64,000 bases of DNA, from positions 1 through 64,000 of the forward strand of contig LNFK01000025.1 in NCBI GenBank assembly GCA_001464315.1, read 5' to 3'. The notes beneath the pieces are model-generated. The model was not told the DNA's origin and made no database searches. It worked only from the letters and a program-made list of their open reading frames with translations. Below are positions 46,649 to 55,586 of the stretch, piece by piece. The position numbers were made by a program, and so were the translations under genes. How positions within the stretch are numbered: position 1 is the stretch's first letter; each line of letters begins with the position of its first letter. The DNA comes from Sphingomonadales bacterium Ga0077559. Its GTDB lineage: Bacteria > Pseudomonadota > Alphaproteobacteria > Sphingomonadales > Sphingomonadaceae.

Positions 46649-48133
46649 TTATTTCTTTTTACTAAGAAGTCGTGCGAGGTCTGGTGGCATTCCGCCGCCA
46701 CCGCCCATGCCGGGCAAGCCGCCCATTCCCGGCGGCATCGCGCCCGGGGGCAGCCCGTGCATGCCCTCCATCGCGCCGCCCAGATCTGCTCCGCCTTTCC
46801 CTCCAAACATCGCAGCAAGGCCCTTAAGCCCGCCCATTTTGCGAATGCGCTTCATCGCGGTCGCCATTTCCTGATGCATTTTGATCAGCTTGTTGACGTC
46901 CTGAACGGTCATCCCCGAACCCTTGGCGATACGGATCTTGCGTTTCGCGTTCAACAATTCGGGTTTGGCGCGTTCTTTTGGCGTCATAGAACCAATGATG
47001 GCGTCCATGTGGATCAGCAGCTTGTCGTTCATGCCGCTGGCGTCCATCGCTGCCTTGGCCTTTTTCATGCCAGGCATCATGCCTGCCAGCGCGCCGAGAC
47101 CGCCCATCTTAGTCATCTGGCGAAATTGCATGCGCAGGTCGTCCATGTCGAACTGACCCTTGGCCATCTTGGCCGCGAGCTTGTCCGCATCTTCTTTCTC
47201 GACCATTTCCGACGCGCGTTCGACCAAACCAACGACGTCGCCCATGCCAAGGATACGGCCCGCAACTCGGCTTGGGTTGAAAGCCTCGATTGCATCGAGC
47301 TTTTCACCAACACCTGCAAACTTGATCGGCTTGCCGGTTACGGCGCGCATCGAAAGCGCTGCGCCTCCGCGTGCATCACCGTCCATGCGGGTCAGCACGA
47401 TGCCTGTCAGGTCAACGCGCTCGCCGAAACTCTTTGCGACATTGACCGCGTCTTGGCCTGTCAGCGAGTCAACAACCAGCAGGATTTCCTGCGGCGTCGC
47501 GACTTTCGCGACCGCACTCATTTCGTCCATCAACTGCTGGTCGACGTTCAGACGACCGGCGGTATCGAGAATAAGGACATCGAAGCCCTGCAACTTTGCG
47601 GCTTGCATCGCGCGTTTGGCAATATCGACGGGCTGCTGGCCCTGCATGATCGGTAGCGTCGCAACCTCGGTTTGCGTGCCCAAAGTCGCCAATTGCTCCT
47701 GCGCGGCAGGACGGTTGACGTCGAGCGAAGCCATCAGGACTTTCTTGCCCTGCTTGGCCTTCAGCATCTTGGCGATTTTGGCGGTCGTGGTGGTTTTACC
47801 CGAGCCTTGCAGACCAACCATCATGATGATCGCAGGCGGTGCAACGGCCAAATTCAGATCGCTCTGCTCTGCCCCGAGCATTTCGACGAGCGCGTCGTTG
47901 ACAATCTTGACGACCTGCTGCCCCGGCGTGACCGACTTCAGAACCTGAGCGCCAACCGCAGTCTCGGTGACTTTGTCGACAAACTCGCGCACTACCGACA
48001 GTGCAACGTCAGCCTCGAGCAACGCCACGCGCACTTCGCGCATAGCTTCGCGGACATCGGCCTCATTCAACGCGCCGCGACCACGCAGGCGGTCGAAAAC
48101 CCCTCCTAACCGGTCACTCAGCTTGTCAAACAT
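46649..48133 (-). CDS. ffh: Signal recognition particle protein Ffh
   Basis: A 494-residue SRP54 GTPase that binds signal sequences and, with FtsY, brings ribosomes to the membrane. The N and G domains show MFDKLSDRLGGVFDRLRG, the P-loop GLQGSGKTTTTAKIA, DTAGRLNVDQQLM and LTRMDGDARGGAALS. The Met-rich M domain includes GMMPGMKKAK and RKMGGLKGL, and the end is Gly/Met/Pro-rich. The start at 48133 has TAGGA upstream; the frame extends 15 codons further without support. FtsY, its receptor, is encoded at 52.2 kb. It heads the operon that ends in rplS. Confidence 0.96.
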   Translation of the reverse strand: MFDKLSDRLGGVFDRLRGRGALNEADVREAMREVRVALLEADVALSVVREFVDKVTETAVGAQVLKSVTPGQQVVKIVNDALVEMLGAEQSDLNLAVAPPAIIMMVGLQGSGKTTTTAKIAKMLKAKQGKKVLMASLDVNRPAAQEQLATLGTQTEVATLPIMQGQQPVDIAKRAMQAAKLQGFDVLILDTAGRLNVDQQLMDEMSAVAKVATPQEILLVVDSLTGQDAVNVAKSFGERVDLTGIVLTRMDGDARGGAALSMRAVTGKPIKFAGVGEKLDAIEAFNPSRVAGRILGMGDVVGLVERASEMVEKEDADKLAAKMAKGQFDMDDLRMQFRQMTKMGGLGALAGMMPGMKKAKAAMDASGMNDKLLIHMDAIIGSMTPKERAKPELLNAKRKIRIAKGSGMTVQDVNKLIKMHQEMATAMKRIRKMGGLKGLAAMFGGKGGADLGGAMEGMHGLPPGAMPPGMGGLPGMGGGGGMPPDLARLLSKKK

Positions 48134-48209
48134 GCTTTTTCCTAACCAAAATGCCTCTTTCAAGGCATGAACGAACAAAAAGCCGGTGAGCGAAACTTCG
48201 CCGACCAGC

Positions 48210-48230
48210 TTGGAAATGATTGATTTCCAA
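48210..48230. promoter_or_regulatory. Perfect inverted repeat upstream of ffh
   Basis: TTGGAAAT-GATTG-ATTTCCAA: 8-bp arms and a 5-base spacer, 77-97 bp before the ffh start, in the divergent gap with the GGDEF-EAL gene. It has no GC-rich stem or T-run and so resembles a protein-binding site. No regulator is suggested by the sequence alone. Confidence 0.4.
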
Positions 48231-48428
48231 TAAATAACGCATCGGCAAACGCCGTGGTTGCTATGGTGGTACTCGACTGTCGCACCAAAAGCAATCGGTA
48301 AACGATGTCATTACGAGATGTTCGCTTGTTAGCATTGCACCCAAAATACCGGGATTAATCAAATATTGACCCTTTTAAGTGCAGTATTTCCTTCAATGTT
48401 ATCGACAAAAGACCCAGCGGGACACAAG

Positions 48429-50072
48429 ATGATTGACGCCGAAAACAAGGACCAAGCGCAAATGCCAAAAGGTCAACGCGGCAGAAATATCTTCTACAGC
48501 CTCGTGATGTTTGCCGCCATCGCCATGTTTGTGGCAATCGGTGGACAAGTCGGGGCGCAGACGGTCAGGACACTTATTGGCGACAGCCAAGGTGCCGATC
48601 AAGCGATGGTCACCGCGCTTTTGCTCAATATCGCGCTCATCCTGTTGATCTGGCGCCGCACGAGCGCGTTAAGCGATGAAATAGATGTTTATCGGCAGGC
48701 GGAAACCCGTGCGCAACACCTCGCAATGACAGACCCGTTGACCAATCTGTTCAACCGGCGCGCGGTGAAAGAAAAAACCGCCGAGTTGAGCGCTCGCGCC
48801 TCACGGCGAGGCAAGTCAATTGCTTTCATGATGGTAGATCTCGACGGCTTTAAGAAAATCAATGACCTCTATGGCCATGACGCAGGCGATCAACTGTTGC
48901 GCGAAGTCGCCGACCGAATGCGTGATGTTGTCCCGCCTAGCAGTGTTATTTCGCGCCTTGGCGGCGACGAATTCGGCATCTGTGTGGTGTTCGAACCCGA
49001 ATATCCAGAATCGGTTGACCGGATTGCGGAAGACCTGGTCGATGCGCTGGCGCGGCCAGTGCACATCGCCGATAGCGAACAGACGATAACCGCGTCGGTC
49101 GGCATCAGCCGTCCCGAGCTTGATTGCGATTCCATCGACATGCTCATCCGCCGGGCTGATATCGCGCTCTACGCCGCCAAGAAAAATGGTCGAAACGGCT
49201 ATAGTTGGTTCGAAAATGGCATGGAAGTTGAGCTGCGGTCGCGCAATTCGCTCGAAGGCGACATTCGTGCAGCAATACCCAATGATGAATTTGTGCCCTA
49301 TTTCGAGCAGCAAATCGAACTGGCTACGGGCGAACTGGTAGGCTTTGAAATGCTGGCGCGCTGGGTATCGCCGGTCCGCGGACTCATCCCCCCAGATGAT
49401 TTTATCGCCGTTGCCGAAGAAACCGGCATGATCGGCGATTTATCGATGAACATCATCCGTAAGGCGATGATCGAAGCGAAGGATTGGGACCCCAAGCTCA
49501 CGATTTCGGTAAATATCTCGCCGGTGCAGCTAAAGGACCCTTGGCTTGCCCAAAAAATAGTCAAACTGCTGGTTGAGACAGGCTTTCCGGCTAGCCGCTT
49601 GGAAGTCGAGATCACCGAAAGCTCGTTGTTCAAAAATCTGAGCCTTGCCCAATCAATAGTCGGCAGCCTCAAAAATCAGGGTATCAGCATCGCGCTCGAC
49701 GATTTTGGCACGGGGTACAGCTCGCTGGCGCATTTGCGCGCGCTTCCCTTCGACCGTATCAAAATCGATCGTAGCTTTGTTTCCTCGATGCTCGAAAATG
49801 CCGAAAGCGCTGCCATAGTCAGCGCAATAGCAGGTCTGGGGGCAAGTCTTGATGTCCCGATCACTGCCGAAGGTATCGAGGATGACAAAATTATCGGTAA
49901 ATTGAAGGCGCTTGGTTGCACCAAGGGTCAGGGTTGGTATTTTGGACAACCGATGAATATCGACCAGGTGCGCACGCTGCTGGCGCAAAAAGATATGCTA
50001 CCGCATCGGCGGCGCAATTCAGAAATCCGCGATGATCTGGATTTTCAGGAACCGGGCCGGAAAGCGTCGTAA
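48429..50072 (+). CDS. Membrane-bound GGDEF-EAL cyclic-di-GMP enzyme
   Basis: About 547 residues. Two membrane helices (NIFYSLVMFAAIAMFVAIGG and a second at about 55-75) flank a short loop. A complete GGDEF domain follows (DPLTNLFNRRA, GHDAGDQLL, RLGGDEFG). The EAL domain has EML in place of EAL (GFEMLARW) but keeps NISPVQL, EITESS, DDFGTGYSSLAHLRALP, KIDRSF and AEGIE. It could make and degrade c-di-GMP; which dominates is unknown. Start is uncertain: TTG 48366 and ATG 48396 are also in frame, but 48429 has GGGA upstream. The 190-290 bases before it contain the ffh-side inverted repeat. Confidence 0.9.
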   Translation: MIDAENKDQAQMPKGQRGRNIFYSLVMFAAIAMFVAIGGQVGAQTVRTLIGDSQGADQAMVTALLLNIALILLIWRRTSALSDEIDVYRQAETRAQHLAMTDPLTNLFNRRAVKEKTAELSARASRRGKSIAFMMVDLDGFKKINDLYGHDAGDQLLREVADRMRDVVPPSSVISRLGGDEFGICVVFEPEYPESVDRIAEDLVDALARPVHIADSEQTITASVGISRPELDCDSIDMLIRRADIALYAAKKNGRNGYSWFENGMEVELRSRNSLEGDIRAAIPNDEFVPYFEQQIELATGELVGFEMLARWVSPVRGLIPPDDFIAVAEETGMIGDLSMNIIRKAMIEAKDWDPKLTISVNISPVQLKDPWLAQKIVKLLVETGFPASRLEVEITESSLFKNLSLAQSIVGSLKNQGISIALDDFGTGYSSLAHLRALPFDRIKIDRSFVSSMLENAESAAIVSAIAGLGASLDVPITAEGIEDDKIIGKLKALGCTKGQGWYFGQPMNIDQVRTLLAQKDMLPHRRRNSEIRDDLDFQEPGRKAS

Positions 50073-50142
50073 ACATCGCGAAGAAAATCGCCGACTGCAT
50101 GAATTGTGGACTTGACCGGCGACAGTCCCTAAATCGCCCGCG

Positions 50143-50949
50143 ATGGCGCGGATTGAATTTCATAAAATGCACGGATTGGGCAATGATTTTGTCATTATCG
50201 ATACGCGCAAAACTCCTGTCGTTATTTCCGCAAGCCAGATAGTCGCGCTCGCCGACCGCAAAAGCGGGATTGGTTGCGACCAGTTCATTTTGTTAGCGCC
50301 ATCGGATATTGCCGATGTCCGGATGCGGATATTTAACAGCGACGGCGGCGAGGTGGAATCGTGCGGTAACGCGACGCGCTGCGTCGTGGCCCTGCTTGGT
50401 AAAGATGTGCGGATCGAAACCGACGGCGGCCTGATCGAGGGCCGGTTTGGCGAACACGCGATCACGCTCGAAATGCCGCCGCCGCGTTTTGAATGGCAGG
50501 ACATTCCGCTCGCGTTCGCGATGGACACCGCAGCAGTGCCGCTTGCATGGGACGAGCTGGCAAAGCCGATGGCGGTCAATGTCGGTAACCCGCACGCCGT
50601 ATTTTTTGTCGGTAACGCGCATGCAATCGACCTTGAACGGCTTGGCCCTCTCATCGAGCATGATGCCGCCTTTCCTGATCGGGTAAATGTCAACGTCGCC
50701 TCATTCGAACATGGCGCAATCAGGCTTCGCGTCTGGGAGCGCGGCGTCGGCCTGACCCGAGCTTGCGGTACCGGCGCATGCGCAACCGCAGTTGCAGCAA
50801 TCAGGCAAGGAAAAGCCACGTCGCCGGTCAATGTCCATCAGGCCGGGGGGACGCTGACCATCGATTGGCAGCCGGGCGCACCCATATTGATGACCGGCGG
50901 TGCTACTTATGTATTCAAGGGCAAGCTCGACTGGACGGCTTTCACATGA
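50143..50949 (+). CDS. dapF: Diaminopimelate epimerase
   Basis: A 268-residue cofactor-independent racemase that converts LL- to meso-diaminopimelate for lysine and cell-wall synthesis. The two catalytic Cys are in VESCGNATRC and TRACGTGACATAV. The N-terminus EFHKMHGLGNDFVIID is standard. It overlaps mtaB by ATGA and begins the dapF-mtaB-ftsY-yciB operon. asd, earlier in the same pathway, is at 41.7 kb. Confidence 0.96.
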   Translation: MARIEFHKMHGLGNDFVIIDTRKTPVVISASQIVALADRKSGIGCDQFILLAPSDIADVRMRIFNSDGGEVESCGNATRCVVALLGKDVRIETDGGLIEGRFGEHAITLEMPPPRFEWQDIPLAFAMDTAAVPLAWDELAKPMAVNVGNPHAVFFVGNAHAIDLERLGPLIEHDAAFPDRVNVNVASFEHGAIRLRVWERGVGLTRACGTGACATAVAAIRQGKATSPVNVHQAGGTLTIDWQPGAPILMTGGATYVFKGKLDWTAFT

Positions 50950-52199
50950 GCAAACCCGAAGTCATTAGCATGGGGTGCCGTCTAAACCTTGCCGAAAGCA
51001 ATGCGCTCGCCGAGCAGTTGGCGGGGCACGATGATATAATCGTTGTGAACAGCTGTGCGGTGACCAACGAAGCCGTTCGGCAAACCCGGCAGGCGATACG
51101 CCAAGCGCGAAAACGCCGTCCCGATGCGCAAATATGGGTGACAGGCTGTGCTGCGCAGGTCGAGCCTGGAACGTTCGAGCAAATGCCCGAAGTGTCGGCC
51201 GTGTTTGGCAATGCCGAAAAACAGGATAGCAATTTTCTGCGCGAGTTGACCGATATGCCCGGTCGTCCGGTGGTCGTGTCGGACATCATGACCTTGCAGC
51301 AGACCGCGCCGCATCTGGTTACCGCCTATTCGGGCAAGACCCGAGCTTTTGTCGAAGTGCAGAATGGCTGCGACCACCGCTGCACATTTTGCATCATTCC
51401 TTATGGTCGAGGTAATAGCCGTTCGGTACCTGCAGGCAGCGTTGTCGAGCATATTCGGATGCTGGTGGACAAAGGCTTTAAGGAAGTCGTGCTTACCGGG
51501 GTGGACGTCACCAGCTATGGCCATGACCTGCCCGGCAAAGGCAATTTGGGGCAGTTGGTCGAGCGGATATTGAAGCTTGTGCCTGATCTGGAGCGGCTAA
51601 GGCTATCGTCGATCGATGGCGTGGAGATCGACGAGCGGCTGTTCGATATTATCACCGGTGATACCCGCCTGATGCCGCACATCCATCTGTCGTTGCAGGC
51701 TGGCGATAATATGATCCTTAAGCGGATGAAGCGGCGGCATGATCGTGAGCTGGCCATCAACCTTGTTGCCCGGCTGAAGGCGCAACGGCCGGAAATTGCC
51801 ATCGGCGCGGATATCATCGCCGGTTTTCCAACCGAGGACGACGCGATGTTTGAAAACAGCGTCGATCTCGTGGGTCAGTGCCAGATCGTGCACGGACATA
51901 TCTTTCCCTACTCGCCCAAGAAGGGCACGCCAGCAGCACGTATGCCGCAGGTGGCTCCGCAGGTCATTAAGGGCAGAGCAAAAGCATTGCGCGAAACAAT
52001 AGAGCGCGAACGCGCGCATTGGCTGCAATCACTGATTGGTTCCACCCAGAAAATCGCCGTTGAAAATAGCGGCACCGCTGGTCATGCCGAAAATTTTGCT
52101 TATGTGAAACTCGACAGGCAAAGCCCCGAGGGCAGCATCGTATCGGCGCAGGTCATCGAATTAAAGGACGGCATGTTGCACGCAAGGGTTATCGAATGA
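50946..52199 (+). CDS. mtaB: tRNA (ms2t6A37) methylthiotransferase MtaB
   Basis: A 417-residue radical SAM methylthiotransferase that converts t6A37 to ms2t6A37 in tRNAs. The N-terminal domain supplies three cluster Cys (SMGCRLNLAES, VNSCAVTNEA, VTGCAAQ). The radical SAM motif is CDHRCTFC, within GCDHRCTFCIIPYGRGNSR. A C-terminal TRAM-like segment binds tRNA. The start MSKPEVISMGC at 50946 overlaps the dapF stop; the frame extends upstream only inside dapF. Linked in function to tsaE, which helps make the t6A substrate. Confidence 0.94.
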   Translation: MSKPEVISMGCRLNLAESNALAEQLAGHDDIIVVNSCAVTNEAVRQTRQAIRQARKRRPDAQIWVTGCAAQVEPGTFEQMPEVSAVFGNAEKQDSNFLRELTDMPGRPVVVSDIMTLQQTAPHLVTAYSGKTRAFVEVQNGCDHRCTFCIIPYGRGNSRSVPAGSVVEHIRMLVDKGFKEVVLTGVDVTSYGHDLPGKGNLGQLVERILKLVPDLERLRLSSIDGVEIDERLFDIITGDTRLMPHIHLSLQAGDNMILKRMKRRHDRELAINLVARLKAQRPEIAIGADIIAGFPTEDDAMFENSVDLVGQCQIVHGHIFPYSPKKGTPAARMPQVAPQVIKGRAKALRETIERERAHWLQSLIGSTQKIAVENSGTAGHAENFAYVKLDRQSPEGSIVSAQVIELKDGMLHARVIE

Positions 52200-53086
52200 A
52201 CGAAGCATCGGGTTGGACCGTAACCGACAATATCACGGGGCTTGTGACAAAAGCCAAATTGGATACAGCTGATCTCGACGAAATCGAGGACGCGCTGATT
52301 GCTTCTGACCTGGGGCCAGCCATGGCCGTGCAAATTCGCGAGAAAATTGCGGCAGGCCGGTTTGACAAGGGCATCGATGCCGAAGGTATCCGCCAGATTG
52401 TCGAGGACGAAATTGCCGCCGTGCTGGCGCCGGTCGCCGAACCGTTAGACATTGATGCATTCCCGCGTCCTCAGGTGATTCTGGTCATCGGCGTCAATGG
52501 GTCGGGCAAGACCACGACAATTGCCAAGCTCGCGCATCTGTTTCTCGAACAGGATTATGGTGTCATGCTCGCGGCGGGCGATACGTTTCGCGCTGCTGCC
52601 ATCGGGCAATTGAAGATTTGGGCCGACAGGCTCGGCATTTCGGTTGTTACCGGCCCCGAAGGCGGCGATGCGGCGGGTGTCGTTTTCGATGCGGTCAAAC
52701 GCGCGACCGCCGAGGGTATCGACGTTCTGATCGTCGACACCGCCGGACGCTTACAGAACAAACGCGAATTGATGGACGAGCTTGCAAAAATTCGGCGCGT
52801 GCTGGGGAGATTAAACCCCGAAGCCCCGCATGATGTCGTGCTGGTGCTTGATGCGACCACGGGGCAAAATGCCCTGTCACAAATCGAAATTTTTAAGGAA
52901 GTCGCCAATGTAACAGGCCTTGTGATGACCAAGCTCGATGGCAGCGCGCGCGGCGGCATTTTGGTGGCGGCGGCCAAGCAATTTGGTTTGCCCATTCACG
53001 CAATCGGGGTCGGCGAAACCATCGACGACTTGCGCCCATTCAATGCACAGGATTTGGCCCGCGCCATTAGCGGCGGTGCGCAGTGA
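52196..53086 (+). CDS. ftsY: Signal recognition particle receptor FtsY
   Basis: A 296-residue SRP receptor GTPase. The N-terminal acidic A domain of E. coli FtsY is missing; only the NG core is present, as is common outside the gammaproteobacteria. The P-loop is IGVNGSGKTTTIAKLA, followed by GDTFRAAAIGQL, VDTAGRLQNK, VTGLVMTKLDGSARGG and GETIDDLRPFNA. The ATG overlaps the mtaB stop, and its own stop overlaps the yciB GTG start. Its partner ffh is at 46.6-48.1 kb. Confidence 0.96.
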   Translation: MNEASGWTVTDNITGLVTKAKLDTADLDEIEDALIASDLGPAMAVQIREKIAAGRFDKGIDAEGIRQIVEDEIAAVLAPVAEPLDIDAFPRPQVILVIGVNGSGKTTTIAKLAHLFLEQDYGVMLAAGDTFRAAAIGQLKIWADRLGISVVTGPEGGDAAGVVFDAVKRATAEGIDVLIVDTAGRLQNKRELMDELAKIRRVLGRLNPEAPHDVVLVLDATTGQNALSQIEIFKEVANVTGLVMTKLDGSARGGILVAAAKQFGLPIHAIGVGETIDDLRPFNAQDLARAISGGAQ

Positions 53087-53709
53087 CAACTGAAACGCAT
53101 AAAAAGCCCTCCGGGATGCTCACATTCCTGTTAGATTTTGGTCCACTGCTGTTATTCTTTGTAGCTTCAAAGTTGGGCAGTTCCCAGGCTGACCCCAAAC
53201 AGGGCGCGATCATCGGCACCGCGACTTTCATGATCGCCATCATTATTTCGGTCATCGTCTCCAAAGTGAAGCTCGGCAAAATATCGCCGATGCTGAAGTT
53301 GACGGCCGCACTTGGCGTGTTCTTCGGCGCGCTGACGGTCTGGTTTCACGATGAGAGATTCATTCAAATCAAGCCGACGATCATCTATGCCTTTTTCGCT
53401 GTATTGCTGCTCGGCGGCTGGTTTCGCGGCAAGGCATTGCTCAAATATGTTCTCGAAAATGCCTATGACGGCCTGAGCGATATCGGCTGGCTAAAACTGT
53501 CGTTGAGTTGGGGACTGTTCTTCACCGTGCTCGCAGTTCTCAATGAGGTGATGCGCGCCTTGGTGCCATTCGATACGTGGCTGAGCCTCAAGGTTTGGGG
53601 CGTCACTGCCCTTACCTTCCTGTTTGCGATGGCTAATATCCCGATGCTGATGCGACACGGATTAAATCTCGGAGATGAAAAACGCGAGACACCGCCTGCC
53701 GACTTGTAA
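53083..53709 (+). CDS. yciB: Septation protein A / inner membrane protein YciB
   Basis: A 208-residue protein with five to six membrane helices. The N-terminal MLTFLLDFGPLLLFFVASKLG is the family signature (YciB/IspA), with a conserved GGWFRGKALLKYV and LSDIGWLKLSLSWGLFF. In other bacteria it influences septation and cell-envelope integrity. GTG 53083 overlaps the ftsY stop (GTGA), so it is the fourth coupled gene. No terminator is evident in the 59 bases before the next gene. Confidence 0.9.
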   Translation: MTTETHKKPSGMLTFLLDFGPLLLFFVASKLGSSQADPKQGAIIGTATFMIAIIISVIVSKVKLGKISPMLKLTAALGVFFGALTVWFHDERFIQIKPTIIYAFFAVLLLGGWFRGKALLKYVLENAYDGLSDIGWLKLSLSWGLFFTVLAVLNEVMRALVPFDTWLSLKVWGVTALTFLFAMANIPMLMRHGLNLGDEKRETPPADL

Positions 53710-53768
53710 CAATCACGGGGCTTGGCTAAACGACGAACGATTGCATTAAAGAATATAGGGGAAGCAAA

Positions 53769-54332
53769 ATGGCAAAGTTTTTTGGGAATTTGCATCTGGT
53801 GCTGGTGGCGGGCTTTGTTTTCGCTCTTGCCGTCATGTTCGGTGTTGATAGTGACGGGGTGACCGCTCAATCGGTTACGCGTTGGTTGCACACATTTGTA
53901 GGTATCGTGTGGATTGGCCTTCTTTATTATTTCAACTTCGTGCAAATTCCGACGATGCCGAAAATACCTGCCGAACTGAAACCAGGCATTTCCAAGCATA
54001 TTGCGCCATCTGCGCTTTTCTTCTTTCGCTGGGGCGCAGCAGCGACCGTGTTGTTCGGACTGATCATCGCCGTTCAAGCGGGTTACGCGCATCAGGCGTT
54101 CACTTTGCAGGACCCGTACAAGCTCATCGGTGTTGGCATGTGGCTGGCGCTTATCATGGCGTTCAACGTCTGGTTCATCATCTGGCCGAACCAGAAGAAA
54201 GCTCTGGGTATCGTTGAAGCAGATGACGCGACCAAGGCCAAGGCGGCGACCACCGCGATGATGACATCGCGGCTGAACACATTGCTGTCGATCCCGATGC
54301 TTTATTGCATGGTCAGCGCCAACGGCGGCTGA
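53769..54332 (+). CDS. PuuD-like membrane protein (urate oxidase N-terminal domain family)
   Basis: A 187-residue protein with four membrane helices. RWLHTFVGIVWIGLLYYFNF and the final MMTSRLNTLLSIPMLYCMV match the membrane domain of urate hydroxylase PuuD-type proteins. Full PuuD carries a C-terminal cytochrome c domain with CxxCH; it is absent here and there is no purine gene nearby, so urate oxidation is unproven. GGGGAAG precedes the ATG. It ends before a bidirectional terminator shared with pspF. Confidence 0.8.
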   Translation: MAKFFGNLHLVLVAGFVFALAVMFGVDSDGVTAQSVTRWLHTFVGIVWIGLLYYFNFVQIPTMPKIPAELKPGISKHIAPSALFFFRWGAAATVLFGLIIAVQAGYAHQAFTLQDPYKLIGVGMWLALIMAFNVWFIIWPNQKKALGIVEADDATKAKAATTAMMTSRLNTLLSIPMLYCMVSANGG

Positions 54333-54354
54333 TCCCGTATCGAAGCGAATTTCG

Positions 54355-54382
54355 AAAAAGGGCGGCTTTGGTCGCCCTTTTT
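54355..54382. terminator. Bidirectional terminator between the PuuD-like gene and pspF
   Basis: AAAAAGGGCG and CGCCCTTTTT form a 10-bp stem with an 8-base loop. The A-run and T-run on either side let it serve both strands. It starts 23 bases after the PuuD-like stop and ends 2 bases before the pspF stop. Confidence 0.9.
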
Positions 54383-54383
54383 C

Positions 54384-55424
54384 TTATCCCAATAGGTCGT
54401 GCTTTTTAAGCGTATGGCGCAATTGGTCGTAGCTGAGGTTAAGCGCCTTGGCGGTCTGCCGCTGGTTATACCGGCATTTGGCCAAAGCCTGTTCGAGCAC
54501 CGCTTTTTCATATTTCTCGGTCGCGTCGCGAAAATCGGTGACATCAACGGCCTGACTTAGGTCAGTTGAATAGCGCGTTTCGGTGCCGGTATCGCTGTCG
54601 ACGGTCGTGTGCGTCGGCGCGGATTGTGCAATCCCGCTTCGCCAGGGACTTTCGAAGGGGTCGAACTGCACATAATCCACCGGTTGTGCTGGGTCGGCCC
54701 AACGATACACCGCGCGTTCGACGACATTCCTAAGTTCGCGAACATTGCCCGGCCATAAATGATTTTCGAGCGCGCGCGACGCGACGTCACCAAAGCCCGG
54801 CCAACCCGGCCAGCCAAGTTCAGCCGCCATTTTGCGTCCATAATACTCCGCCAACACTTCGACATCGCCCTCGCGTACGCGCAGCGGCGGCAGGGTCACG
54901 ACTTCAAAGCATAATCGGTCGAGCAAATCAGCGCGAAACCGTCCTGCCTCGACCATATTGGGCAAATGTTCATTCGTCGCTGCGACAATCCGCACATCGA
55001 CACGCACCGGACGTGACGATCCGATCCGCGTAACTTCCCCATATTCAACCGCACGCAGCAATCGTTCCTGCGCGCCCATGCTAAGCGTCCCCAATTCATC
55101 GAGAAACAGCGTGCCGCCATCGGCTTCTTCAAATCGCCCCTCGCGCGAACGGGTAGCACCGGTAAACGCGCCTGCTTCATGCCCGAACAATTCGGCTTCG
55201 ATCAACGTCTCAGGCAAGGCGGCGCAGTTCATTGTCACCAAAGGCCCGTCCCAGCGAGAACTTAGCCGGTGAAGGCGTTCAGCGATAAGTTCCTTGCCGG
55301 TCCCGCGTTCGCCGACCACCAGCACCGGCCGGTTCAACGGCGCAGCGCGGCTGGCACGTTCGACGGCATCCAAAAATGCCGACGATTGCCCGATAAATTG
55401 ATGACTCTCCCTATCCATATTCAA
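54384..55424 (-). CDS. pspF: Psp operon transcriptional activator PspF
   Basis: A 346-residue sigma-54 enhancer-binding protein with no receiver domain, like E. coli PspF. The AAA+ domain has Walker A VGERGTGKELIAERLH, the sigma-54 contact loop GAFTGATRSREG, Walker B GGTLFLDELGTL and VRVDVRIVAATN. A C-terminal Fis-type helix-turn-helix (YNQRQTAKALNLSYDQL) binds DNA. In E. coli PspA holds PspF inactive until the membrane is stressed. It is divergent from the psp genes and should act on the promoter at 55519. Its terminator is shared with the PuuD-like gene. Confidence 0.95.
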   Translation of the reverse strand: MNMDRESHQFIGQSSAFLDAVERASRAAPLNRPVLVVGERGTGKELIAERLHRLSSRWDGPLVTMNCAALPETLIEAELFGHEAGAFTGATRSREGRFEEADGGTLFLDELGTLSMGAQERLLRAVEYGEVTRIGSSRPVRVDVRIVAATNEHLPNMVEAGRFRADLLDRLCFEVVTLPPLRVREGDVEVLAEYYGRKMAAELGWPGWPGFGDVASRALENHLWPGNVRELRNVVERAVYRWADPAQPVDYVQFDPFESPWRSGIAQSAPTHTTVDSDTGTETRYSTDLSQAVDVTDFRDATEKYEKAVLEQALAKCRYNQRQTAKALNLSYDQLRHTLKKHDLLG

Positions 55425-55430
55425 ACATTG

Positions 55431-55467
55431 GCATATTTCACTACACTATAGCAATATTTACTATCAC
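55431..55467 (+). promoter_or_regulatory. Tandem near-repeats, candidate PspF upstream activating sites
   Basis: GCATATTTCACTACAC (55431-55446) and GCAATATTTACTATCAC (55451-55467) repeat 20 bp apart, about two helical turns. They are 52-88 bp before the sigma-54 promoter and adjacent to the pspF start, where the UAS of psp loci lies. They are imperfect and AT-rich, so chance is not excluded. Confidence 0.35.
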
Positions 55468-55518
55468 TTCATGGCGTATTTGAGAAAAAACTGGCTGAAA
55501 TCCGACAAAAAATCAAAT

Positions 55519-55534
55519 TGGCACGGTCCCTGCT
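55519..55534 (+). promoter_or_regulatory. Sigma-54 promoter of the psp operon
   Basis: TGGCACGGTCCCTGCT matches the sigma-54 consensus TGGCACG-N4-TTGC, with GG at 55520-55521 and GC at 55532-55533, the exact 10-base spacing. It reads toward the 66-residue protein and pspABC and lies opposite pspF, the expected activator. Transcription should start near 55546. Confidence 0.85.
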
Positions 55535-55586
55535 ATATGATTGGAAACCGGGCAATGCCGGTAAGACAAACAAAGGGAAGACCAAA

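Noticed and set aside
54340-54354. Short GAAGCGAATTTCGAA symmetry as an operator
   Set aside because: Too short and imperfect, and it abuts the terminator stem.
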